Of a DNA stretch of 60,473 bases, positions 7,293-15,924 are shown one piece after another. Every line of letters starts with the position of its first letter. Position 1 is the stretch's first letter. Under the pieces are notes generated by a model. The model was given only the letters and a program-made list of their open reading frames with translations, did no database searches and was not told where the DNA came from. A program made the position numbers and the translations under genes. This DNA is from JACKCP01 sp034007295. GTDB taxonomy: Bacteria > Desulfobacterota > Desulfobacteria > Desulfobacterales > JACKCP01. Where the stretch lies: positions 1 through 60,473 of the forward strand of contig JAVERC010000018.1 in assembly GCA_034007295.1 (NCBI GenBank). The letters run 5' to 3'.

Positions 7293-9851
7293 TTACCCGT
7301 TTATTATATTTATGTAACTTTGAATTTCAGTTGTCATTTCCCTTATTTTTTCCTTTTGTTCGGAACCTTTAATTTCCTCGCTCATGATTTTGTCCAAAGC
7401 ATTTTTAAGATTAATTTTGGACATTGATTCAGGAAGAATAATTTCGCCTCTTTTGTGCATTCTTGAAGCCATTGACTGAATCTTTTTAAGTGCATCTTTA
7501 AATTCAATATCTTCAGAAGGGTATCTAAGGAAAAAGTTTAAAACAACTCTTAATGCTTCAAAATAAGGTGTAAGAAATGCTGAAAATGACTTTAATTTTT
7601 TGTATCCAAGAGCTGTTATGTTGTAAGTGTCTGGAAGAGTCTGATGGGGTACAAGTATTGCATCGTTAATAAAGCTTTTTATAATTTTTCTTACAATAAA
7701 GTCAGGTGAGTTTGTCTGATCCGGAATAAATTCCTTTTCAAAAAGCTTTTGAAATTTTGCATATCCCACATGAAGCGATGAGGTTGAAAACTGAAAGGCT
7801 TCAAGCTCCATAATTGACATTGCAGTATATGCGGCCGGTATAAAAAATGAAATTGAATTGTTTTTATAATAATCAAGAATTGAACGCTTTGATTCAGGAA
7901 GAATAAACTCATTTAATTCCTCTTTTTCTGATGTTTCAATAAATCCCCTTGATTTGAATGTTTCAATAACAATATTTACCGAAGCTTCAGGATTTACAAG
8001 AAGGGTGTCTGAAAGAACTGCCTTTGTATTTGTAAGATAGGTAAGAAATGTTTTTACAATTTCCCTTATTTTATCCCCTGTTATTGTATGCTGTCTGTTG
8101 TTTAGAAAAGCTGCCGCAACAACTGAATAGGGGGTTGCAACAGAAACTTTGCCGATTTTGTCTATGATATCTAGACCAATATTTTGAATAATTTCTTTTT
8201 TTGATTCCTGATTTTTTTTAAAATCTGTATTTTCTATAAGTCCTTTTAAAGAAATCGGTTCATTGAAATTTACATAAACCTTTCCATATTTTTTATTCAA
8301 AAATTTTCTTGCCTTTAAAAGACCTTTCATATTTTCAGGCGTTTTTTCACCGCCGCTTAGTTCCTTTAAGTAGGATTTTTCTTCAAGAACCCTGTCATAT
8401 CCAATGTAAATTGGAACAAGGATAAGGTCTTCCTGCTCACTTTGCATAAATGCGTCTATTATTTGTGTTAAAATTCCGTATTTGGGTCCTAAAAGTTTTC
8501 CTGTTCTGCTTCGTCCGCCTTCAATGAAAAATTCTATGTTAAAACCTTCATTAATTAGTTTTTCTATGTAGGCTGAAAAAATTTCTGAGTATAGTTTTGC
8601 TCCCTTAAATGTTCTTCTTATAAAAAATGCTCCACCGCCTCTGAATATTGTTCCAAGGGGCCAGAAAGACAGGTTTTTACCTGCGGCAATGTGGGGGCAG
8701 GGCATTTGATTGTGATGAAAAAGGTAGGAAAGAATAAGATAGTCAAGATGGCTTTTGTGGCATGGAATAAGAACAAGGGGGCCTTTCTTTGCCATTTCTC
8801 TTACTTTTGAAAGTCCTTTTGTATCAATATTCATTCCCTCAAAAATATTTTTGAGCATCCAGTTTAAAACCATGTCATACATCTTAATCCAGTTCATGCT
8901 GTAGTTTGCTGCAATTTCATAAAGATATGATTCTGCCTGTTTTTGAACCTTCATTATTTTTGTTTCGGTTTCAATGCTGTGGTCATGGATAATTTTTTGA
9001 ACTTTTGGGCTTGTTAAAATATTGTCTATAAGTTCTTCACGTTTTTTTAAGGTTGGTCCTAAAATACTTTGTTTGTGCCTTGAAAGTGCATTTTGAATGT
9101 CTCTTCTTAAAAGTACTGCCTGATCTGGAAGTGATTTTTCATTCATTCCAGGTTTTAATTGAAAATCTTTTAAACTAAGAGGTTTTGAATATGAAATAAA
9201 AGTTTTTTTGCTTCCCCTTAAAAGCTGATAGATTTTTCTGGGCAAGCCTGGCTCAGCTTCTGTACCAAAAATCATGTCAATTATGCTTGGATTGGTTTTT
9301 GGCGGCCTTTGGCTGAAAAAAAGAAAATGCGGAATTATAAGAATGGGCCTGTCTGTTTTTGTCTGCATATCAAGAAGAAACAAAAGCGGATCATGATTTT
9401 TTTTACCAAAGTATTTGTAAATTCCTTCTGTTTCTGAAAGGGAAAGAAAACCTGCTTTGTTGTAATTAAGAAAAAGATTTTCATAAATATTGTCTTTGTA
9501 TGGAGATGGAATTTTAAATTTAGTAAACAAATATCGAAATTGTGTGTAAATTATTTTAAAAAATTTTGAAATCGGCTGGCTTAATATAAATGAAAAATCA
9601 AATGAAATTTCTGGAGGGTTAAATCCAATTTTTTGTGAATTTACCTGAGAGTATAAGAACGAAAGGTAATTTTTTTTTTGTGAAGTGTAAATTAAAATCG
9701 GTTTTTCATTTTGTTTTATGTATTCTAGTTCAGTTGTGTCTGTATTTATTCCTCTGAATAAAAATTTAAGTGTAAGTTTTGATAAAAAACTTTTTTTTTC
9801 CGGAAGATACGAAAAAAAATATATTTTTTTATTTGTATTATTTGTTGTCAC
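7293..9851 (-). CDS. plsB: Glycerol-3-phosphate acyltransferase (PlsB type)
   Basis: Catalyses sn-1 acylation of glycerol-3-phosphate, the first step in phospholipid synthesis, at the inner membrane face. The 852 residues carry the acyltransferase blocks in order: 'HKSHLD' (365-370, the HxxxxD catalytic pair), 'GAFFIRR' (407-413), 'EGGRSRTGK' (444-452) and 'VPIYIGYDRV'. The length fits PlsB (about 800), not the short PlsC or PlsY. The start is GTG after AGGA. First gene of the minus-strand run toward murU-amgK and dapB. The N-terminal 300 residues are poorly conserved and low in G+C. Confidence 0.85.
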   Translation of the reverse strand: MTTNNTNKKIYFFSYLPEKKSFLSKLTLKFLFRGINTDTTELEYIKQNEKPILIYTSQKKNYLSFLYSQVNSQKIGFNPPEISFDFSFILSQPISKFFKIIYTQFRYLFTKFKIPSPYKDNIYENLFLNYNKAGFLSLSETEGIYKYFGKKNHDPLLFLLDMQTKTDRPILIIPHFLFFSQRPPKTNPSIIDMIFGTEAEPGLPRKIYQLLRGSKKTFISYSKPLSLKDFQLKPGMNEKSLPDQAVLLRRDIQNALSRHKQSILGPTLKKREELIDNILTSPKVQKIIHDHSIETETKIMKVQKQAESYLYEIAANYSMNWIKMYDMVLNWMLKNIFEGMNIDTKGLSKVREMAKKGPLVLIPCHKSHLDYLILSYLFHHNQMPCPHIAAGKNLSFWPLGTIFRGGGAFFIRRTFKGAKLYSEIFSAYIEKLINEGFNIEFFIEGGRSRTGKLLGPKYGILTQIIDAFMQSEQEDLILVPIYIGYDRVLEEKSYLKELSGGEKTPENMKGLLKARKFLNKKYGKVYVNFNEPISLKGLIENTDFKKNQESKKEIIQNIGLDIIDKIGKVSVATPYSVVAAAFLNNRQHTITGDKIREIVKTFLTYLTNTKAVLSDTLLVNPEASVNIVIETFKSRGFIETSEKEELNEFILPESKRSILDYYKNNSISFFIPAAYTAMSIMELEAFQFSTSSLHVGYAKFQKLFEKEFIPDQTNSPDFIVRKIIKSFINDAILVPHQTLPDTYNITALGYKKLKSFSAFLTPYFEALRVVLNFFLRYPSEDIEFKDALKKIQSMASRMHKRGEIILPESMSKINLKNALDKIMSEEIKGSEQKEKIREMTTEIQSYINIING

Positions 9852-10031
9852 TTTTTTTTCCTGAATTTTAAATTGAACATAAATTGGCTGAATTAAAGTT
9901 TAGTGCATAAAAATTTTTGATTTGAATATTGCTGATAAAAAATTTATTTTTAAATTCCAAATAAATTTTTTAATTCTTTAGATTCAGGAATTAACAAAAT
10001 CTTTGAGTATATGCAATTTTAATTTAAGTAA

Positions 10032-10061
10032 TTCTTGTTCGAATTTTAAAACTGGTATACT
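10032..10061 (+). promoter_or_regulatory. Candidate promoter of the small membrane protein gene
   Basis: TTCTTG (10032-10037), 18 bases, then TATACT (10056-10061) preceded by an extended -10 TG (10053-10054). This would leave a leader of about 155 bases before the ATG at 10225. Confidence 0.45.
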
Positions 10062-10122
10062 ATCATTTCAAACTTTGTAAAAATTATTCTTGCCTGAACC
10101 AATACTTTGTGATAGCGATTTT

Positions 10123-10136
10123 GTGATAAAAATCAA
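10123..10136 (+). promoter_or_regulatory. Possible Crp/Fnr-family operator
   Basis: GTGAT, AAAA, ATCAA is one base away from the Fnr consensus TTGAT-N4-ATCAA and includes a perfect TGAT-AAAA-ATCA palindrome. It lies downstream of the candidate promoter, so binding would repress, or a second promoter exists nearby. Confidence 0.25.
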
Positions 10137-10224
10137 CGTAGGTTTTATTCGGCTCATTTACAGAATAAAAAGAAATTTTTTTAGAGAAAACTAAATTTTT
10201 ATATCAGAAGGAGGAAAGTTTCTT

Positions 10225-10485
10225 ATGAAGACTCTTATTGGCGGTGCAGTTGCCGCAGTTCTTGGTGTTATCGGTCTTGCTGTTTGGTTTGGTGAATTTC
10301 TAAGTCTTTTGGCTGGTGCTATTCCTGCAATGCTTTTGCTTGGCGGCGGTCTTGCTCTTTATCTTGGTTTTGACGAGCTTAAAGATACTTGGAAAGAAGA
10401 AGAAGGTGTAGATGCTTCAGCAAGTGATGAAGACCGTATAGCTGAACTTGAAAAAGAGCTTGAAGAACTTAAGGCAAAAAACTAA
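10225..10485 (+). CDS. Small membrane protein with C-terminal coiled coil
   Basis: 86 residues. Two hydrophobic helices, roughly 4-26 and 28-50, are rich in Gly and Ala ('GGAVAAVLGVIGLAV', 'AMLLLGGGLALYLGF'). A charged tail follows, with a heptad-like 'RIAELEKELEELKA' at 71-84. It has a strong ribosome site (AGGAGG) seven bases before ATG, a long leader and its own terminator, so it is probably a well expressed single-gene transcript. I do not recognise the family; the layout suggests a small oligomeric inner-membrane protein with a cytoplasmic helical tail. Confidence 0.75.
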   Translation: MKTLIGGAVAAVLGVIGLAVWFGEFLSLLAGAIPAMLLLGGGLALYLGFDELKDTWKEEEGVDASASDEDRIAELEKELEELKAKN

Positions 10486-10518
10486 TTAAGTTCTTTTAAA
10501 ATAGTTTCTATCAGTATG

Positions 10519-10549
10519 AAAAAGGCGAGATAAACTTTCGCCTTTTTTA
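10519..10549 (+). terminator. Rho-independent terminator of the small membrane protein gene
   Basis: AAAGGCGA and TCGCCTTT pair over a loop of nine bases and are followed by a T run. It ends the transcript 34 bases after the stop codon. Confidence 0.85.
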
Positions 10550-10562
10550 TTTTATTCAGTCT

Positions 10563-10777
10563 TTGAATGAAACTGTTTTTTTTATGGATTTAAAGTCAGA
10601 TTGGAAATTTTAATCCTCCAAATGCACAGATGCACTAAAGGTTAAATTTTCATCTTTATTATTATCAAGTCTGTTTCAGGCAGGAAAAGAACAAATCCTT
10701 GGCAGTTCTATGTAGAAAAAGAAACCAGACATTAAATTGAACAAAAAAGGCCGTTTTCGTTCAGCAACTATTTAATA
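10563..10777. repeat. Dispersed intergenic repeat, copy A (inverted pair)
   Basis: The right end (minus strand, about 10720-10777) reads AAATAGTTGC, then TGAACGAAAACGG, then a T run and GTTCA, the shared core of the family. The left end (10563-10620) is a diverged copy in plus orientation (TGAATGAAACTG, T run, ATGGATTTAA). Inside the left arm AAATTTTAATCC pairs with GGTTAAATTTTC. The whole block fills the space between the small membrane protein gene and namZ. Confidence 0.6.
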
Positions 10778-11944
10778 TAAAAGATATTTGTTTATGGTTT
10801 TTTTGTAGTTTTCAAGGCCTAAATTATATTCTTCTTCAATTTTATATAAATCAGAGTCCTCACATATTTTAAGCCTTAAATCCTTGCTTCCCAAAATAAG
10901 ATCAATTGGCTGTTTTTCATATTCAAATTCATATGGTGGAAGGGTGAACTTGAAATCTTTTTCAAAAATAGTGATTATTCCCTGTAAAATACAAAGACTT
11001 AGAAAATAAGGCTTATAAAGTTTTTTGTCAGTGATATGAATTTGAAAACCCCTGCATGGTTTTTCAGCCCATTTATTTGAAGTAGGCTGGAATATTATTT
11101 CCCTTAAAAAAACTCCATTTAAATCATATTTTTTTAAAATAAAATCTTTAAGCTTTTTGGGATCAATATATGGAGCACCAAAAAATTCAAAAGGTCTGGT
11201 TGTTCCCCTTCCTTCTGAAACATTGGTCCCCTCAAAAATAACCTGTCCCGGGTATACATATGAGGATTCAACTGCCGGAAGATTCGGAGATGGAAGAATC
11301 CAGGGAAGTCCAGTGTTTTCAAAATACATTGATCTTTCATATCCTTCCATTTTTATAACTTCAAGTTCGGCATTTATATTGAACCTTAAGTTTATAAACT
11401 GTGCAAACTCTCCGCAGGTAAGTCCGTGTCTCATTGGAATTGGATATCTTCCCACAAAGGAAGAATATTCAGGTTCAAGAATGTTTCCTTCAATCTGGCT
11501 GCCTGAAACAGGGTTTGGTCTGTCAAGTATAACAACTTTAATATTGTTTTCAAAAGCAGCCTCAAGGCAGTATGAAATTGTATAAATGAATGTATATACC
11601 CTTGTTCCAACATCTTGAATATCAATTATAAGAATATCAATATTTTCAAACATTTGAGGTGTCGGCTTAAGATTGTTTCCATAAAGACTGTAAACAGGGA
11701 TTTTGAGTTCTGGATCAACAAAGTTATCAGATAATTTCATGTTATCCTGCTTTTCCGCAAAAAAACCGTGCTGCGGAGAAAATAAAGCCTTTAAATTTTT
11801 CCCGAAAATATCAGATAAAATTTGTCTTGAATGTACATAGTTTTTGTCTACTGATGCTGGATTTGCAAGCAGTCCGATTTTTTTATTTTTAAGATGAAAG
11901 AAAAATTTTTGTTTTAAAACTTCAAGTCCTGTTTTGACTGTCAT
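10772..11944 (-). CDS. namZ: NamZ-family exo-beta-N-acetylmuramidase (DUF1343)
   Basis: 390 residues matching the DUF1343 family, whose studied Bacillus member NamZ removes MurNAc from the non-reducing ends of peptidoglycan fragments. Characteristic stretches are 'SPQHGFFAEKQ', 'DIQDVGTRVYTFIYT', 'DRPNPVSG', 'GLTCGEFAQFIN', 'LPSPNLPAVES' and 'GTNVSEGRGTTRPFE'. No signal peptide is visible, so it would act in the cytoplasm on imported muropeptides. This fits NagZ and the MurU-AmgK fusion in the same window, which would consume the GlcNAc-linked and free MurNAc products. ATG is preceded by AAGGA. It lies three bases after the protease gene, in one transcription unit. Confidence 0.85.
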   Translation of the reverse strand: MTVKTGLEVLKQKFFFHLKNKKIGLLANPASVDKNYVHSRQILSDIFGKNLKALFSPQHGFFAEKQDNMKLSDNFVDPELKIPVYSLYGNNLKPTPQMFENIDILIIDIQDVGTRVYTFIYTISYCLEAAFENNIKVVILDRPNPVSGSQIEGNILEPEYSSFVGRYPIPMRHGLTCGEFAQFINLRFNINAELEVIKMEGYERSMYFENTGLPWILPSPNLPAVESSYVYPGQVIFEGTNVSEGRGTTRPFEFFGAPYIDPKKLKDFILKKYDLNGVFLREIIFQPTSNKWAEKPCRGFQIHITDKKLYKPYFLSLCILQGIITIFEKDFKFTLPPYEFEYEKQPIDLILGSKDLRLKICEDSDLYKIEEEYNLGLENYKKTINKYLLY

Positions 11945-11947
11945 TTT

Positions 11948-12817
11948 TTATCCTTTTAAAACTTTATTTTCTAAAAATTTTGAAAAACTTTTTTTATCTT
12001 TAGAATAATTATGGTTTTTTTCAATTATTTCAAGTTCTGTTCTTAAATGATGGGAAGGTATTGCATAACTTATATTTGTAGGTATTGTGTAGGCTAAATT
12101 GTTTGTTGAATAAGATGTGTCTGTAAGTATGGAAAATAAAATTCCCCTGACTTTTCCTGTTTCAGTAGAAAAAACAGGAGATCCGCTTGCTCCTCCGTGG
12201 GTCATAACATTTACTGCAAAAGCATCTGGTTTTTTTTGGGGGTATGGAAGAATTGCACTTATTATTCCCCTTTGAAGAGTTGGAGATATCTGAAAAAGTC
12301 CGTTTGGCCCCATAAGTGCATATCTGCCCATTGGAAAACCAGATGTTGCAACTTCATAGCCTTCCTGAATAATTAAGTCCTTTGGTTCAAGTTCAAGAAA
12401 TGGATTTTGAGTTACATTTACTTCTACAAATGCAAGATCAGGCATTTTGTACATTTGATGATGGTTATTTGACAATTTAATTATGTTTTTTACATCAAAA
12501 ATAATATCAATTATTGTGTTTCCGGTTTTATAGTACAAAACTGCACATATTCCATAATCATTATTATCTGCTGTCTGGCTGAATGATTCAAATGATTCAG
12601 TAACATGATTGTTGGTTGCAATAAGTCCAAGTTCATTAATAAAAAAACCCGTACCCAGTATAGGCGGAAGTTTAGGCTGTTTTAATCCGGAAAGAAGAGA
12701 AAATTTTGGAATAAAAGCAACTATTGATTTTTTTATTTCAGGATAGAGTTTTACCAGATTCATTAATTTTACCAGATTAATTAGGTTGATTTGACTTAAA
12801 TTTGCATAACTTAGCAT
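11948..12817 (-). CDS. Trypsin-like serine protease (S1 family)
   Basis: 289 residues with the trypsin triad in order: His in 'ATNNHV' (about 69), Asp in 'MPDLAFVEV' (about 126), Ser in 'GGASGSPVF' (about 213). The opening 'GTGFFINELGLIATNNHV' is typical of HtrA/DegP-like and stress-protein trypsins, but no PDZ domain follows. There is no clear signal peptide; the first 28 residues ('NLVKLMNLVKL') arise from a short DNA duplication, so the true start may be the Met at residue 19. No strong ribosome site is seen at either. Co-transcribed with namZ; whether it processes a cell-wall enzyme is unknown. Confidence 0.75.
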   Translation of the reverse strand: MLSYANLSQINLINLVKLMNLVKLYPEIKKSIVAFIPKFSLLSGLKQPKLPPILGTGFFINELGLIATNNHVTESFESFSQTADNNDYGICAVLYYKTGNTIIDIIFDVKNIIKLSNNHHQMYKMPDLAFVEVNVTQNPFLELEPKDLIIQEGYEVATSGFPMGRYALMGPNGLFQISPTLQRGIISAILPYPQKKPDAFAVNVMTHGGASGSPVFSTETGKVRGILFSILTDTSYSTNNLAYTIPTNISYAIPSHHLRTELEIIEKNHNYSKDKKSFSKFLENKVLKG

Positions 12818-13120
12818 TTAAGAAAAATTTAGGCAAAATAAACAGGTTTTAAATTTAAGATTAGTTGAATGATTTTTAAATTTGCCATAATAATCAGTGT
12901 TTGATACAAAAAATGTATTTGTTTTAAATGAGCGTTTGATATTTTAATAATTTTTGTTTGACAAGGAACTGGGGGAGATTCTTGAATTTTAAAATATTTG
13001 ATCAGCTCTTGCTTCCATTATTAAAGGCATTTGTTTTATTGAGTTTTTTGGATTTTATAAAAAAATAAGGCTTATGTCTGTAAACATTTAAACATTAATT
13101 ATAATTTAAAGGAGTTTCCC
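12818..13120. other. AT-rich divergent intergenic region with candidate promoter
   Basis: This gap separates the minus-strand protease from the plus-strand crotonase. A possible plus-strand promoter is TTGACA (12958-12963), 18 bases, TTGAAT (12982-12987). I see no coding frame. Confidence 0.35.
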
Positions 13121-13912
13121 ATGGCTTATGAAAACATTGTGCTTGAAGTAGAAAAAAATATTGCAAAAATCACCTTTAACAGACCAAAGGCTCTAAACGC
13201 TTTAAATCAGGCTCTTTTAGGAGAGTTTGATAAGGCTCTTGATGAAATTGAAGCAGATGAAAACGTAAAGGTTCTTGTTCTTACTGGTTCAGGAGATAAA
13301 GCCTTTGTTGCCGGAGCAGATATTACAGAAATAAACAAACTTAATTCTCTTGAGGCAAAATATTTCTGCAAAAAAGGCCATAATGTAATGGCAAGACTTC
13401 AGGAACTTTCAATCCCTGTTATTGCAGCAGTTAATGGATTTGCTCTTGGAGGAGGAAGCGAAATGGCTTTAAGCTGCGATTTTATTTATGCTTCAGATAC
13501 AGCTAAATTCGGACTTCCTGAAATAACCCTTGGAATTATACCGGGTTTTGGAGGAACACAAAGACTTCCAAGAATTGTTGGAAAAAATCTTGCAAAGGAA
13601 ATGATTTTTACAGGCAAAATGCTTTCTGCAGAAGAAGCAAAGGATGCCGGGATTGTTAATAAGGTAGTTCCTCTTGCAGAACTTATGGATTCTGTAATGA
13701 AGGTTGCGTCTTCTATATCACAGAAAGGAAGGGTGTCTCTTAGAGCTGCAAAACATGCTGTAAATTCTGGAATGGACGTTGATCTTGCAACAGGCTGCAA
13801 AATTGAAATTGATTCTTTTTGTCTTTGCATGGACAGCGAGGATTCAAGAGAGGGAACATCTGCATTTATAGAAAAAAGAAAGCCTGAATTTAAAGGAAGC
13901 ATAAAAGGCTGA
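13121..13912 (+). CDS. Enoyl-CoA hydratase / crotonase
   Basis: Hydrates 2-enoyl-CoA to 3-hydroxyacyl-CoA in beta-oxidation or butyrate-type metabolism. The 263 residues include the oxyanion-hole stretch 'AGADITE' (64-70), Gly-rich 'ALGGGSEMA' with catalytic Glu114, and the second catalytic Glu134 in 'GLPEITLGIIPGFGGT'. Both glutamates indicate a true hydratase rather than another crotonase-fold enzyme. ATG follows AAAGGAG. It ends with a strong terminator and stands alone, upstream of paaK, so participation in aromatic or fatty acid degradation is likely but not certain. Confidence 0.88.
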   Translation: MAYENIVLEVEKNIAKITFNRPKALNALNQALLGEFDKALDEIEADENVKVLVLTGSGDKAFVAGADITEINKLNSLEAKYFCKKGHNVMARLQELSIPVIAAVNGFALGGGSEMALSCDFIYASDTAKFGLPEITLGIIPGFGGTQRLPRIVGKNLAKEMIFTGKMLSAEEAKDAGIVNKVVPLAELMDSVMKVASSISQKGRVSLRAAKHAVNSGMDVDLATGCKIEIDSFCLCMDSEDSREGTSAFIEKRKPEFKGSIKG

Positions 13913-13950
13913 TAAATAGTGATTAGCTGAAAACTAAGACTTTTTTCAGT
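13912..13950 (+). repeat. Dispersed intergenic repeat, copy E
   Basis: Begins with ATAAATAGTGATTAGCTG at the crotonase stop codon and continues AAAACTAAGA, T run, CAG. It matches the family core in order, with substitutions in the AACGG block. Confidence 0.45.
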
Positions 13951-13965
13951 TGAAAAGAAAAATTT

Positions 13966-13996
13966 AAGCCGCATTTGAATTATGCGGCTTTTTTTG
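13966..13996 (+). terminator. Rho-independent terminator of the crotonase gene
   Basis: AAGCCGCAT (13966-13974) pairs perfectly with ATGCGGCTT (13982-13990) over a seven-base loop, followed by a T run. Confidence 0.9.
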
Positions 13997-14145
13997 TTTT
14001 TAAAATAAATCATTTTAGAATTTATGCTTGGAAAAAAAGTGTATTCCGGTCAGTTTATTATTGATTGCTCTTTTTATTTGTGGTTGTTATAAAACTGAAA
14101 TTTATGATTAATTACAGAATCTGGCCTACATAGAAAGGTTTAAAA

Positions 14146-15447
14146 ATGATTTATAATATGGAATTTGAAACTCTTCCAAAGGAAGCTATAGAGGCTGTTC
14201 AGCTTAAAAGACTTCAGGCTGTCGTGGAAAGGGTTTATGCTACTGTTCCTTTTTACAGGAACAAGTTCAGGGAAGCCAAGGTTCTTCCTGAAGACATAAA
14301 AAAACTTGAAGATATAAAAAGGCTTCCATTTCTTACAAAGCAGGATTTAAGGGATAATTATCCGTACGGTCTTTTTGCAGTTCCAATGGATCAGGTTGTA
14401 AGAATACATGCATCATCTGGAACAACAGGAAAACCAACAGTTGTTGGATATACAAAAAGAGATATTTCCACCTGGGCGGAAATGATGGCAAGAGCTCTTT
14501 CTGCCGGCGGAGCTTCAAGGGGTGATATAATTCACAATGCCTATGGATATGGTCTTTTTACCGGAGGTCTTGGAGTTCATTATGGTGCTGAAAAACTTGG
14601 AGCATCAGTTATTCCTGTTTCAGGAGGCAATACCCAGAGACAGATTACAATAATGAAGGATTTCAAGCCTACCATTCTTACTGCCACACCTTCATACACT
14701 CTTCATCTTGCAGATGTTGCAAAGGAAATGGGGGTTGATTTCAGAACTCTTGATTTCAAGTCCGGCATATTTGGTGCTGAACCCTGGTCAAACAAAATGA
14801 GGGAACAGCTTGAAGAAGACTTAGGACTTAAAGCTGTTGATATTTATGGATTAAGTGAAGTAATGGGACCTGGCGTAGCAATAGAATGTGTTGAAGTAAG
14901 AAACGGACTTCATATTTTTGAGGATCATTTTATACCTGAAATAATAAATCCTGACACAGGAGATGTTCTGCCAATTGGAGAAACAGGCGAGCTTGTTTTT
15001 ACTTCAATTACAAAGGAGGCTTTCCCTGTTATAAGATACAGAACAAGAGACATAACAAGATTTATTCCAGAGCCCTGCAAATGTGGAAGAACCCATATAA
15101 GAATGGAAAAAGTCAGCGGCAGAACAGACGATATGCTCATAATAAGAGGGGTAAATGTATTTCCTTCACAAATAGAATCTGTGCTGATGGGAATTGAAGG
15201 CGTTGAACCCCATTATCAGCTTGAAGTTGACAGAAAAGATTCCCTTGATATTTTAAGTGTCAAGGTAGAAGTAAATGAAGATATTTTTTCAGATGAGGTA
15301 AAGATTTTGCAAAATCTTGAGAAAAAGATATCTCATAATGTCAAGGAAACCCTTGGCGTTTCAGTAAAAGTTAAGCTTGTTGAGCCAAAATCAATTCAAA
15401 GAAGCGAAGGCAAGGCAGTAAGGGTAATTGACAGAAGAAATATTTAA
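14146..15447 (+). CDS. paaK: Phenylacetate-CoA ligase family protein
   Basis: AMP-forming CoA ligase of 433 residues; activates phenylacetate or a related aryl acid with ATP and CoA. It has the P-loop 'SSGTTGKPTVVGY' (90-102), the adenylate motif 'YGLSEVMGPG' (about 235) and the 'YRTRDIT' / 'GRTDDMLIIRGVNVFPSQIE' hinge that are typical of PaaK. In anaerobes many close relatives have unproven substrates, for example indoleacetate. ATG at 14146 has AAAGG nearby; a second ATG at 14158 is possible. It is followed after 41 bases by an ACT-domain gene, a pairing widely seen in anaerobic bacteria and archaea. Confidence 0.85.
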   Translation: MIYNMEFETLPKEAIEAVQLKRLQAVVERVYATVPFYRNKFREAKVLPEDIKKLEDIKRLPFLTKQDLRDNYPYGLFAVPMDQVVRIHASSGTTGKPTVVGYTKRDISTWAEMMARALSAGGASRGDIIHNAYGYGLFTGGLGVHYGAEKLGASVIPVSGGNTQRQITIMKDFKPTILTATPSYTLHLADVAKEMGVDFRTLDFKSGIFGAEPWSNKMREQLEEDLGLKAVDIYGLSEVMGPGVAIECVEVRNGLHIFEDHFIPEIINPDTGDVLPIGETGELVFTSITKEAFPVIRYRTRDITRFIPEPCKCGRTHIRMEKVSGRTDDMLIIRGVNVFPSQIESVLMGIEGVEPHYQLEVDRKDSLDILSVKVEVNEDIFSDEVKILQNLEKKISHNVKETLGVSVKVKLVEPKSIQRSEGKAVRVIDRRNI

Positions 15448-15488
15448 AAAGCAGGCTTTATTCAAACCAAGACACCAGGGAGATAATT

Positions 15489-15920
15489 ATGAAAGTAGAA
15501 CAGCTGTCCATTTTTCTTGAGAACAAAATAGGAAGACTTGCTGAAGTTTCCAAAATTCTTGCAGATGCAAATATAAACATAAGAGCTCTTTCTATAGCAG
15601 ATACTGCTGATTTCGGTGTATTGAGAATGTTAGTAGATAATGTTGAAAAAGCCAAAAATACTTTAAGGGACAGAGGGTTTACAGTTGGTGAAACTGAAGT
15701 TCTTGGAGTTGAGGTACCAGATGAACCAGGCGGACTTTACAAAATTCTTCAAAATCTGGAAAAAGAAGATATAAATGTTGAATATATGTATGCCTTTGTT
15801 CATCAAAGCGGAGATAATGCTGTAATGATTTTCAGGTTTGATAATCTTGACAAGGCAGTTGAAGTTTTAACTGAAAAGGGATTTACAGTAATTCCTGGTT
15901 CTAGACTATACAGCATGTAG
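15489..15920 (+). CDS. Tandem ACT-domain protein
   Basis: 143 residues made of two ACT domains: 'LSIFLENKIGRLAEVSKILADANINIRA' style (residues 4-70, cited here in part) and 'GVEVPDEPGGLYKILQNLE' (about 75-140). ACT domains bind amino acids or related small ligands and regulate partner proteins. The stand-alone form next to phenylacetate-CoA ligase suggests it senses an aromatic amino acid or its acid product and modulates that enzyme; this is inference from repeated gene pairing. The ribosome site GGGAGA precedes ATG. The next gene starts five bases after its stop. Confidence 0.8.
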   Translation: MKVEQLSIFLENKIGRLAEVSKILADANINIRALSIADTADFGVLRMLVDNVEKAKNTLRDRGFTVGETEVLGVEVPDEPGGLYKILQNLEKEDINVEYMYAFVHQSGDNAVMIFRFDNLDKAVEVLTEKGFTVIPGSRLYSM

Positions 15921-15924
15921 TCCT

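Larger units (their letters stand above)
9852..10224. other. AT-rich divergent intergenic region
   Basis: This 373-base gap separates the minus-strand plsB from a plus-strand small membrane protein gene. It holds the candidate promoter at 10032-10061, a Crp/Fnr-like palindrome at 10123-10136 and a direct repeat TTTGTGATA at about 10107 and 10121. I see no further coding frame or RNA gene. Confidence 0.6.
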
